DNA of 64,000 bases from Pleodorina starrii (taxonomy: Eukaryota; Chlorophyta; Chlorophyceae; Chlamydomonadales; Volvocaceae): positions 2,249,501 through 2,313,500 of the forward strand of contig BRXU01000020.1 in assembly GCA_030267565.1 (NCBI GenBank), given 5' to 3'. Under the pieces are notes generated by a model that ran no database searches, was not told the DNA's origin, and saw nothing but the letters and a program-made list of their open reading frames with translations. Shown piece after piece: positions 23,301 to 34,387 of the stretch (its first letter is position 1; every line of letters begins with the position of its first letter). The position numbers and the translations under genes were made by a program.

Positions 23301-26300
23301 AAAGTGCAGACGATAAAAGTTTTTCGGGTTTGTTGCGTGGAGGTACGGTAAACGGTATGCTCCCCATGCATATCAGAGCCAGAACCTTACGCTTCCCCCC
23401 TCCCCGTTCAGCCCGACTGTGAACGATACGGGGATGCAGCCATATCCCATAACATAGAATCATCAAAAAATCCCAGTACATTATGAAGATCCCGTCGAAA
23501 ACATCGAAATCATGGAACTAATTCAAGAGACAGGCAAGACAGGCACGCACCCGAGGTACCTGCGGCGGCGCCGCCGTGCCGCGCGCCCCGCCGTCGCTTC
23601 CTTCCGTCGCCGCCGCCACCGCCGCCGCCGCCGTCACCGCCGCCGCCAGCTGCCGTACCTGCGGACACGCGCGCCGGCAGCTTGGGCTCCGCCGCCGCCG
23701 CCGCCGCCAGCACCGCCCGCTGGTCCACCTCCCGCGAGAACGCCTTGAAGCCGTGTACGACCTGGTAGCAATCCAGCACGCTGATCCGTACACCGCCGTC
23801 GTACCTGCAGTACAGTACAACAACAACTCAAATCGGTCCCTGGGCCCTATGTGCAATGTATCGTATGCGGTGTACGTCATGCGGTCGTCGTGTGCAAGAA
23901 CGGCTCGGGGGGCTTGTGTCCCCGGCAAATTGCACAGCACGAATGGAATACATAACACGCATGCCCTGGTCCTAGTCCTTCACTCCTAGTCCTTCACTCC
24001 TAGTCTCCTAGTGTCAGTTCCCGTCCAGTCCAGTTCCCCGTCCAGACACCAGCTCCCTCCGCCCCCAACCCAAGTACCCAACCCAAGTACCCAACCCAAG
24101 TACCCAACCCAAGTACCCAACCCAAGTACCCAACCCAAGTACCCAACCCAAGTACCCAATTCACGCTCATCCCCTCTCCCCCTCTCCCCCCCTCAGCCCG
24201 CCAGCCAGATGGCCTCTTTGGACACGCTCACACTCCTACCCCTCCCTCCCTCCCCAACCCACACAAATGCACGCACACCCACATACACACACAAATGCAC
24301 GCACACCCACATACACACACAAATGCACGCACACCCACATACACACACAAATGCACGCACACCCACATACACACACAAATGCACGCACACACACATACAC
24401 ACACAAATGCACGCACACACACATACACACACAAATGCACGCACACACACACGCACATACACCTCCCCCTCCCCCCTTCCCCCCCTCCCACACACACCCC
24501 TCCCAACCTCCAGGGCTGTTTTCTGCGCAGCGCTGAGTTCCAATGGTTCTGTGGCCACCCGGGGAGGGAGGAGTGCCGGGGGAAGGGCGGGGGCCAACCC
24601 AGGGCGGAAGGGGAGGGGAAGGGGGCCAACCAGAGGGGGGGGGTGTACGCGGTGGGTAGGGGGGGAGGATGTGTGCAGTAGTCAAGGAGAGACCGCAGCG
24701 GAGGGACGGACGGAGACGGCCCTGCGTTGACGATAGCGGGCACAAGACCCAACCATACTGTTACCGGTAGTATGTCAAAAACACACTGTTCAAAATTACC
24801 CTAAAATCTGAAACCCTAATTAGAAACCTACTTGCTAAAACCCGAAGACCTACTTCTTACTGCTGCCCTACTAAAATTGCTACCTTGACGATTGTTCCGC
24901 GTACACTCGTACATTCGTACACACAGTAACACATGTGTATACGTCGTACCTTGACGCTGTTTTCGCTGCGCCCGCCGCCCATCCTCCGGCCAATGTCCGC
25001 CCACCGATTGCCCAACTCAGAGTGAGCCGCCACCAGCGCCCATTCCTCACGCTCGTCCCAGCCCTTGTACGATAATGTACGATGTACGGCAGAGCGGGGG
25101 CACAGCGGGGGGTCGAGGGCGGCGCCTTGGATGACTGAGTGCGTGGGGTGGTGGTGCGCGTAACCGACTCCTCCCTAACAGCCCGCTCGCAGGTTCGAAC
25201 CCCACAACCCCCCAACCCAAAACGACCCAACGACCGTAGCCCGTCCGCCGTACAATGCAGTACCATACCATGCCGTACATACCGTACCTTTTTCGAGATG
25301 TCGGGTTTGAGGTGGTGCAGCCAGCGCTCGCGGCACTGCTTGGCGGAACGGTGACCCACACACCCCTCCAAGCCACCACCACCACCACCACCACCACCAC
25401 CACCGCCGCCGCCGCCGCCCAGATCGCCGCCGCCGCCACCGACAAGACCGCTTCCGCTGCCGCCGCCGCCGCCGCTGTCACCGCCTCCCCTATCGGCTTG
25501 GAAGTGCTCCCGCTGTAGCTGCAACTGGTGGTGGTGGTGCAACTGGTGGTGATGGTGCAGGTGCTGATGCTGCTGATGGTGGTGGTGGTGGTGGTGATGT
25601 GTGGTGAAGCGAGCGTTGAGCTCCCGGGCGACTCGGCACCATTTGCCCTCACCCAAAGAGGACACCAACTCGGCTGCGAGGTCGGGAAGGGAGAGGAGGG
25701 GGACGGGGAAGAGGGGGCATTTGGGGTTGAAAGTGAAAAGCCGGGGGGGGGGGTGTGATAAGAACGGCCGGGGGGGCCGTCGTGTAAAATAGGACAGTTC
25801 GAATGGCCCAGGTGAGGTGTTACTTGAATGGCCCAGGTGAGGTGTTACCACTCTACCCCTGCTACTCCACCCCCCCTCCGCCTCCCCCGCCCCCTCTCCG
25901 AGCGCGCCACCGAAACACCACACGCCGCCACCGTCCGGGCTCCGAAACACCGAGACACCCGAAAGACGCCCCAGCCCCACTCCAGACACGCACCCAGCGC
26001 TCGGCTCTCTGCCTCGGACCAAACGCGCTTGCAGGAGGTGCCGCCGCCGCGCCCGCCGTCGCCGGCGTCGTCGCCAGGCTCGCCGTCGCCGTCAGTGTCG
26101 CCGTCGCCGTCGGAAGCTCCGCCCTCCGGGCCCACCTCCATTACATGCCCCTCCCACCGCTCCCTTCCAATCAAAGGCCCGATGGGATTCGCGCTATGGC
26201 CTGCCGGCGCCGGCGCCGCCAGCTGCGCTGGGAGCGCCGCCCCTGCAGCGGCGGACGCCTGGTGCGCGGCCCCTTGCTGTACGGCAGCTGCCGCCGCCGC

Positions 26301-26584
26301 CGTCGCCGCTGCTGATAGGTGGGGATGATACGTCGCCGTGTCGTGTACGGCTCGAGAAAGGTACGGCAACGCTGTCAGGAGCATTTGCGGGTCCTGCGGA
26401 TCCCGAACCGCAGCGCCGCCTCCGCCTCCGCTGCCGGCGCCCGTGACGCCGCCGCCCACCGCCGGCGGCGATGGGAGCGGAGCTTGCAGCGGTGGCGGCG
26501 GCGGCGGCGGTGCCGTACCGCAGGACCTGCTCGCCGCCATCGCTCCGCTGCCGCGCGGCGGCAGCGAATCATGAGTGGCCGCCA

Positions 26585-26615
<31 letters not shown>

Positions 26616-29600
26616 TGGGTAATGCGCCGCTGCCGTCGCCGCAGTCGGCGGAGCCGTGCAGCTGCCGCAGCCGCCGTCGCCGCCACCGACACCCTCCGAA
26701 GCCCCGGCAGAACCCCCGGGTCCCGGACACGCCACCGCGCCTGCCGCCGCGGCGGCCAATGAGGCCGGCGACTGCTCCGCCTGCCCCAGCGGCTGCGCCT
26801 GCCGCCGCTGCTGCGGCAGCAGCGGCGGCGGCACCGCCGCCGCCGCCTGCATTTGCATGAGAAACGGCTGCTGGGTCCCCGGCGTCGCGGCAGCGGCGGC
26901 GCCAGTGCCGGCAGATGTGGCGGCTGCCGCCGCTGCCGCCGTAGCTGTGGCGGCTGCCGCAGCCGCCGCCTTGTGCATTTCCATTAGGTAGGCGGCGGAG
27001 GAGGACAGCGACATGAGGTAGCCCTGTAGGGCCAGCGCCGGATGCATCACCGCCGCAGCCGCCGTCGCCGCCGCCGTCGGCTGCACCGCTGCCGCCGCCA
27101 TGGCCGCCGCCGCCGCCGCAGTGTGTTCTGTGCCGGCGGCGGCGGCGGCGGCTTCCACCGGCGCACTGGTCCGAGGGTCCCGCTGGCCCGCCGGGTCCGC
27201 TGACGTCGCCACCGCCGGCGGCGGCGGCTGTGGCTGCTGCTGCGGCGGCGGCGGTGGCGGCGGCGTCGACCCAAGCATGCGCCGCCGTTTGGGGCTGCGA
27301 GGACCGCCGCCGCCGTCAGTGGAATCGCCAATGGTGGCGGCGCCGCCGCCGCTGCCGATTAGACCTGCCGCAACGGCGGCGGCGGCGGGAGCAACGGCCG
27401 CCGTCACGGCTGGGTGGTGATGATGGTGGTGCTGATGCTGATGGTGCGACGGCGGCGCCAGTGCGGCGGCCGCCGTCGCCGTCGCCGCTGCCTCCGGAAG
27501 TCCTGCTGGCGCCGCCGCCGCCGCCGCCGCGGTCGGCAGCGGCGGAAGCATGAGTAACGGATGCGGCATCGGCGGCATCGCCGTCATGAAGGCTGGCGGC
27601 GGCATAAGACCCATAAGGCCCATGAAGCAGCCCATCGCGCCCATGCCGGCGGCGGCGAAATCGTACGGCAGGAAGGGCGGCCGCCGTACGGCGGAGGGCT
27701 GCGCGGTGGCAACTCCTGGCGCCGCCGCGGCGTCAGCAAGCGTGCCGTACACCCCAGGGACGCCCCCCGCGGCCGCTGCCGCCGCCGGCATTGCCAAGAG
27801 GGACGCCGCCGGCGGCGGCGGCGGAAGCCCCGCCGGTTGCGCGGCTGAATGCGGCAATGAGCCGTCATCGGAGCTCCGCCGCCGCGGCTCCGTGCCTTCC
27901 GGCGCCGGCAGCTCAGATGCCCCCGCCGCGCCCCCGCCATCGCTATCGTCGCCACCGTTGTCCTCCTCCTCCTCCTCCCCTCCGTCCTCGCTAGCGGCTC
28001 CGAAACCGCCGCCGCCGCCAGCCTCTTCGCCGCCGCCACCGCCGCCGACGCAGCCCCCGGCGCCGCCGTCACGCTCCGAAACCCCGCCGCCGCTGCCGCC
28101 GCCGCCGCCATTGCGCGGCTTCAGGCCCAAACTGAGAATGTACTCCTTCAACAATGACGGGCGGCGGACCTCACTGCTGTCCCCGGGCTGCTGCTGCTGC
28201 TGTTGTTGCCCCTGCTGCCCCTGCTGCTGTCCCTGCCCCTGCTGCTCATGCAACGGCTGTGGCTGCGGCTGCGGCTGTGTAGGTCGCTCCGGTTCGAGCT
28301 TCTGTCGTACGGTGCTGTTCCAGTGGTTCTGTACGGCAGGTCGCAAGACACAACAGCAGGCGGTGAGTTATATGAAGCTGCCTCACACACACATTGCCGA
28401 TCGCGCCCCCAACCACCCATCCACCACCCGGGGGGTGCGGCATCCGCCCGGCGCGACGCGACGCGACGCGACACAGCGCGGCGCGGCGCGGCGCAGCGCA
28501 GCGCGGGGTTGGGGTTGGGGTCGGGAGTGTGGCCTCCTTTCCGCGACCCACTACGGCCGCTTTCCGGTCTTCGGGTCGCGATCGCGGGAGCGCCGACACG
28601 GCGGCGGCGGCGGCAGGGTCGATCCTCCCCCGGCCCCGCCCCCACCCCCCTACTAGCGTTTACAGGGCCCAATCCCCCCAGCGAGTCTCCATCCAGCAAA
28701 GACAGCCGCCTCCAACGTCCTCACGGCCCCCTGGACTCCCCCGCGCCTTAAAACGCTAAAACCTTAAGCAACCCCCCTGTGTGCCCTCATCACCACTCAC
28801 GGATTGGGCCCCTCCGCGCCCCCTAAACCCCCCTTCAAACAACTCCCGACTCACGACTCCTCTCACCTTGACCGCCCTTTCCGTACGACCCGTCAGGAGC
28901 ATTGCGATCTGGCGCCATCTGTAGGGCAACGTACCCCGACCGTGAGTACGGCAGCAACAGTCAGTAGTGTAGTACGGTGTTACCCGTTACCCGTTACCCC
29001 CCTTCCCCCACGCTTTCCTTCCCTCTCAATCCCGGGCTCCCAAATCCCCGTTTCCCAAATCCCCGTTCTCCCAAATCGCCGACTCCCGACTCCCTGGACT
29101 CCCAATCCCTCACTCACTTGTTCCCCAGGCGCTTGTGTGCCGCAATGATGACCGCGTCCTCCTCCTCCGTCCACCCGCCCGTCCGGATGTCGGAGGGACG
29201 AAGACACGCCGCCCACCGCTCCCGACACTGCTTGCCGGTGCGCAGCCGGCACAAAGCAGATTCAGATCCAGATCCGGGCGAACCCGACACAGGCCCAGCG
29301 GTGGTGGCGCCGGCTCCGCTGGTGGGGGTTGGGGGGTTCGGGGGTTCGGGAGTTGCGGTTGGAGGTTGGCGGTTGGAGTTGGCAGTTGGGTGTACCGGGG
29401 GTCAAGGAAAGACGACGCGCAGCGAAGGCGCCCGAGACGCGGCTTGGCGACTCCGTAGGGTTCCGGACCCGTTTGCCCTCACACCCGGACCAGGACCAGG
29501 ACCCAGACCCTGACACTGACCCGGACGCAGAATGGCAGCAGACTGCTTACCAGTTGGGGCCTGTGTTGGGTTGGGTGTGGGTGTGGGTGTGGGTGGCACT

Positions 29601-30340
29601 GGGTGTTCTGCCCATTTGGGCGTTGAGGGCTGCCGCCACCTCCGACCAGTTGCGGGTGCCCAGGGCCTCCACACAACTGAGAGGAAGGGGCGGGAAGGGG
29701 AGGGGAGGGGGGCGAGAGGGAGGGAGGGGGACGAGCGGGAGGGAAAGGGGGGAGGGGCGGAGTATTGAGCACGACAATCTGAATTGTCAGACAAAGCTGT
29801 TTTGGCAATGCAAGGCCTGCCCCGTCCATGTGCCTGCTTGAACCTCCCTAAAACCCGACGGGTGTTACACCCCCGTCTGGCCTGGCCTGGCCTGGCCTGG
29901 CCATCAGTCTCCCCCGCCAGCCCCCCTCAACCCCCCGCCGCCACCATTAAGTACCAATCGTACCAAGGGTGCATGGCCACCTCAACCCCCCGCCCCCCCG
30001 CCCCCGCCCTCAGCCCCCCCGCCCTCCACTCCCAACCCTACGCTCTCAAACCCCGCGCCCCCTCGCTGTTCTTTCGCAGACGAGACGGCCTTCTTCTGTT
30101 ACTTTACCGTTCACGGGCTCCGGCCTATACCCCCGTGGATAACCCCATAACGAACCTCCTGGCTCCCTCGCCTCCCCGCCCTCCCCTCCTTGCAGGAAAG
30201 ACTCACCGGCGAAGCACCGCATCCTCCTCGGCCTTCCAGGCTAAGCGCACTGCCGCCCTATTGCCGCTGACAGAGCCACTACTGCCGGCGCCGGTCCTGG
30301 CTTTGGGCTGGGCGCCGGCGCCGGACTGAACGGCTGTCAT
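20317..30340 (-). CDS. MYB transcription factor with two separate R2R3-like DNA-binding units
   Basis: Minus-strand exons: 30340-30207, 29676-29551, 29318-29118, 28918-28867, 28328-25994, 25673-25288, 25063-24950, 24548-24508, 23804-23560, 21743-20317. All ten join in phase to 1686 residues. Unit 1: tryptophans W35, W55, W122 (GKQCRERW), then W136, W155, W174 ([11 protein letters not shown]). Unit 2: W941, W961, W1067 (AKQCRERW), then W1080, W1099, W1119 ([11 protein letters not shown]). In the first repeat of each unit a Gly/His/Ser-rich insertion splits helix 2 from helix 3 (about 47 and 87 extra residues). Between the units lie about 770 residues of Ala/Gly/Pro/Gln low complexity, all in one 2335-nt exon without a stop; the C-terminus is rich in Gln, His, Ala and Pro. 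Both units keep a phase-0 intron just before NHWN. Exon 2's donor inside the insertion is the least certain junction. A split into two genes is possible but needs a stop or intron not seen. Confidence 0.85.
22112..22331 (+). mobile_element. Dispersed repeat element, copy A (in MYB intron 9)
   Basis: About 220 bp that aligns along its length with 55250-55446. Shared blocks include ACCGATTCGTTT, CGGTGAATTGGTT, GTGGCCTGGTCTA, CCCACAGAGTCG, GCGATCGCAC and the terminal CCAGCTCCTCTGTAATTAAT. Both copies are in the same orientation, with scattered substitutions and indels. No coding capacity; probably a short non-autonomous element. Confidence 0.75.
22343..22450 (-). repeat. 36-bp tandem repeat in MYB intron 9
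   Basis: Three units of about 36 bp built on GGTTTCGGATGGGTTTCGG. On the minus strand they could encode a 12-residue repeat of the form [12 protein letters not shown]. The period is a multiple of three and changes are mostly substitutions, so a captured coding minisatellite is possible, but the stretch is intronic in the MYB model. Confidence 0.6.
24065..24160 (+). repeat. 13-bp minisatellite (CCCAAGTACCCAA) in MYB intron 8
   Basis: Seven or more near-identical tandem copies. Confidence 0.85.
24260..24455 (+). repeat. 28-bp minisatellite (AAATGCACGCACAC core) in MYB intron 8
   Basis: About seven tandem copies of a 28-bp CA-rich unit with ACATACAC spacers; the last units replace CACCCACA by CACACACA. 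Frames over it give Thr/His/Ala repeats with no meaning. Confidence 0.85.
25141..25206 (+). repeat. tRNA-like B-box fragment (possible SINE head) in MYB intron 6
   Basis: GGTTCGAACC matches the pol III B-box, with an upstream GTGGTGCGCGTAACCG that could be a degenerate A-box. The T-stem does not pair well (GCAGG against CCCAC), so it is not a functional tRNA. A tRNA-derived SINE remnant is the likeliest reading. Confidence 0.3.
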
Positions 30341-33147
30341 GAGCGATGACGGGCAAGGAGGTCACGGCGTGACAAGTGCTTCATCGCTTTACGCATATTG
30401 CTCGCTGAGCACATCTGCTTAATGGGCAAGTTTGCTGCAGCGGTTGCTGACAAGGGTTCTGCGAAACATTCCACTCCGAGGGCTGTCAGGCAAGACATGC
30501 AGCTCTCAAGCCGAGGACCGTTCAAGGTAGTTTTGTTACTATGCGCAGCGTGCGTTACTCGCACATCGTTCGCTTTCAAAGATGGCTTTTGATACGTCCG
30601 TAAGCAGCCTTGCCTGCGGCCTGCTGAATAATTAAGTAGCTTACATAAAATATTGAGGTATGTTCATGCGAACGCCCCTGCGCAAGAAAAGAAACATTGT
30701 TGGGACGAGCGAGCTTGCGGATCCCTGGGAGCTAAATATTGTCTGCAGCTGCAAGCCATTTCAATAAGGCATTAACTAAATATTATGGCAAGCGAGGAGC
30801 CCATCATCTGGCTGCAATGGCAACATTGGCAAGCGAATCGCGACTCAGCGTACCGGTGTCGTTCGTTGGTTCGGTTGCCGAGATGTCCACCTGGCAGACC
30901 GCACAGCAGACCGCACATGTTAGTGCTTTTGAACGCTGCGAAGAACGCAGACACACAGTTCAGGCACAGCTGTCGTTCTTCTTATCTCTCTCTCTCTCTC
31001 TCCCTTATTTGTTGCATCAGTGGGAATCAGACCCTCGCCCTGTACCGTATGTTACAGCTGGAGGCCTCTGTCAATTCACGCAATTCAGTTCAGATGGTCG
31101 CTTGGTCCGTCCGGTGCCACACGCACACACCCCACACACCCCCACACACACCCTGACTCTACTCTTCACCTCTGCTCTTCACAGATCTATCTGGAGCCCC
31201 GCAGTAACCGCTGCACCCACCCATACCCATACACAACACCTCTACGCCCACCAGCACCACCAACACCTGATCACACCCAAATCCAAAACACACATCATGA
31301 ATTGAATGTCATAAATCCAGCGAGAAATTCAATCCAACCGCAAGTGAGGAAAACCGTGAGGAAGGAATTGTGGGCCCTGTACCGCGCCCTGTACCAAACT
31401 GTACCGCAACGACCTGCACTATATCGTACTGTACTGCACCGCATCGCATATTTCCGGGTAAAAGGAGGCGCGCTTTCAGCAGCTGCTGCATCGATCCGCC
31501 CCCCGCAGTGTCGTGCAACGGCAGCAGCAGCAGCAGCAGCGCTGCTCCCTTTATTGCATAGCCTGGGGGAGCGCCCGTCGCACGCCTCTCGTCCCCCGCC
31601 GCGCGCGTCTCGTCCACCTCCGTCCCCGCCTGCCTGCCTGCGTGCTCGTCCACGCACAGAGCCCCACACAGCGCCCGCCTGCATGGGCCTCTGCCTCCCC
31701 GCCGCTGCCCACCAACGGTCAACCGTCGACACCAACGACCAACAACCGAAAAGAAACCGTGCTGCCACGCAGGGGCCACGGAGCACGCAAACGTGGCGGC
31801 TACCGGCCAACTGCATGCAACAACCGTAACAACCACAACAGCTACCGTACCGGTAATCCGGCGTGAATGAACCGCCCTTACTACAATTTGTACCGACCGA
31901 CCGACCCACCCCTGACCAACCAAAAAGGCGCCGACGGCGGGGCAGTCCACAACTAACACGGAACGGCCGAAAGCCCGAACCGAGGCTTTGAGAGCAAGTT
32001 GGGGTTCTGCGTGAGGTTCCTTCCACAAACGTTCAGACATTCGGACATTCGGAGGCGTCAGTCAGCCGTGTGCCGAGGAGAGATCCTGGTTTCGGAGCTG
32101 GATGGGAGGACGCATAAGGCCCAGCTGGCCCGCGGCCTGCTGGCCTCCACCGCGGGCTCCACCCTTGACCGACCCTTCCAAGGGCCCCGGGCCTGGAGCC
32201 AACTCATTAACAACAATAATAACGGCCGCAACCACCGCAACCACCAACTAACGCAAACTCAGGCGCTGATGAGCACAACAACAAACGAGCAAAGCGAGCA
32301 CACGCCGTCGCTGGTGTCGAAACCGACGATTGGTCGCACATATAATCGATCGGAGCGACTGCAACGGGGATCGATACCGGGGCTGTCGCCAAGCAAGGAA
32401 TATACCGTACTGCTGGCCATTTGCAAACGGAGAGCGCAAGTACGACATATTACGTCACGTCATCGAAATTGAGAGGCAAGGCCGACGATTGGTGGCGGCA
32501 CAGCGACTGACTGTACGGCAAGTACAGTACGACTGCTGTATACTTGCCGTACGAACCGGCTCATCGAGTCCGGTGTTCTGTTCCGGCTCTCGCATGCCGC
32601 GCGTCAAACTAGCGTGGTCGTACACGGCGCAGCGACAAAGAAACGAGATCAGCTAGCTATTATTAGGGAACCCGATCAGAACTGCAGTCGCCGCAGCCAT
32701 CGCCTCATTCTCATCATCATCATCATCAGCAGCAGCCGGCAGCGGCTTCGGACGCCGTCGGGAGGGACAGTGTACGACAGCAATACAGCGAGCCCCAATA
32801 CAGCACAGCGAACCCCAACCTAGCACGTGGGTGGGGGGCGCCATCCGTCTAGATGCGCGGGAAACACATACATACACGATGCGCGCAGTGTTTGTGAGAA
32901 AGTACGTCAGTAGTACGGCACACGACGAGGAGCTGACGAGGCGTGTTGCCGTACCGCAACGTCTACGCGCTCTTATCCCCTCCACTCGCACTGCCAGCGG
33001 TCTCAGCCGCCCAAAACTTTAGGGGTTGGGTGCAGCGACCTCGCATCAATAATAAGCATCAACAAACACACACACATACTCGCAGGTGCACGTAGCAGCC
33101 CACTCCGCTCCTCTCCGCTCCCCTCCCCTCCCCTCCGATTCCCCCGC

Positions 33148-33179
<32 letters not shown>

Positions 33180-34387
33180 CATCCGCAAGCTTGCGGCCGA
33201 CATTTGGCGGTGTTGGTCGTGACAAGGACCGCGCCCGGCTATGCGGATATGGACCGCGCCGCGGCACTGCCGCGCGTGCTGAGAGTTGTCATCCCGGCCA
33301 CGAACCAGCAAACCACCAACCGCCAAGGATCCAACGAACTGACGGCTTTTTGCCTTGCCTCGGAACCGTGTTCGTTAAGAGTGACGCGATGGGGGATTTC
33401 AGGACCTGACGCCGGCCATTTATTTGAGCCTTGCGATTTCATGCTGAGATAATCGCAAGGCTCAGTTTTCGTTGCGCGGTTTATAAAAAAACATCCCCCG
33501 GTTTCAATATTTTTATAACCAGATTAGAATTTTTCTTGTTGCTTCGCGCGCACATCGAGCAAGCAACGTGCACCTCTGGCGGCAGCAGCAGCAGCAGCAC
33601 CACACCCCATACCGTCCCGTACACGTACGGCACATACGGCGGGTAACGTACGGCAATGATCATTAGGGTTCCATGCATTTAATCTTTAAGGTCCTGGCTA
33701 GCGAGGCCCCCTTCTCTCCTGGAGACGGCCCGGGAGAGGGTGGGGGCGAACGCCAAATCCAGGAGAGACGGGAGAGGGGAAAACCCATCTACACAAAAAC
33801 ACACCCACCCACGCACGCACACACGCACTCTCTCGAAATCTAGCGGCTCACAGTGGAGCAATGTTCAGGCGCGTCGGCGGGGGCTCCAGCCATGCGAGTT
33901 GCACATCCATGCCCGCATGTACGGCCCTGCCCCCTTATACACGCATGCCGTACCAAGACACGCGCGCGCGCACCATTATTGGCCGGGTCGCCACTCAAAG
34001 CACCACACACCGCACGATTCCGCTGCAGGAACGAACGTTTGCTGAGATCGAATTGCAGAACGCATCTTATTCATGCGACGAAATCACATGGCGGTGGTGA
34101 AAGATGGGTGAAGGAAGGAGGGTCGATGTAAGATGTCGATGCATGAGTATACGCAGCGGAAGGTCCAGGTCGAATAAAACGAGACTTATTTTCCAAACGC
34201 CAGTTTCGTCGTAGCGAGGGAGCAAGCCGCCGTACGATCGCCGATTCGCCGTACAACGTCCCACGCAGGATTGCAAGGGCGCGGATGCGAGCGGGGGAGG
34301 GATTCTTCCGACGGGTTGCGACGTTTGGTAAGTTGAGAGCCCCGCTGGAACGTACATTGCCCCCACCCCACCCCCGCTTACAACGCT
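30341..34387. other. Region upstream of the MYB gene, no assigned gene
   Basis: About 4 kb. The part next to 30340 should carry the MYB promoter. GTACGG/CCGTAC clusters lie at about 31370-31445 and 32505-32560, and a CA microsatellite at 33145-33175. A frame at 31999-32472 (+) contains a short protein-like stretch (ILVSELDGRTHKAQLARGLL) but no recognised domain and no clear splice partners. The remainder shows no supported gene. Confidence 0.45.

Noticed and set aside
24193..24752. Cys/Val-rich frames over the CA-rich minisatellite
   Set aside because: Repeat artefact. Only the short [12 protein letters not shown] piece at 24548-24508 belongs to a gene (MYB exon 8).
25845..28346. Treating the 833-codon frame as a gene of its own
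   Set aside because: It starts with [10 protein letters not shown], the end of a MYB repeat, and its last part runs past a splice donor at 25993; it is an internal exon.
31999..32472. Possible gene (157 codons) upstream of the MYB locus
   Set aside because: One protein-like stretch, but no recognised domain, no clear splice partners and Asn/Gln/Arg-rich ends. Not enough support for a gene call.
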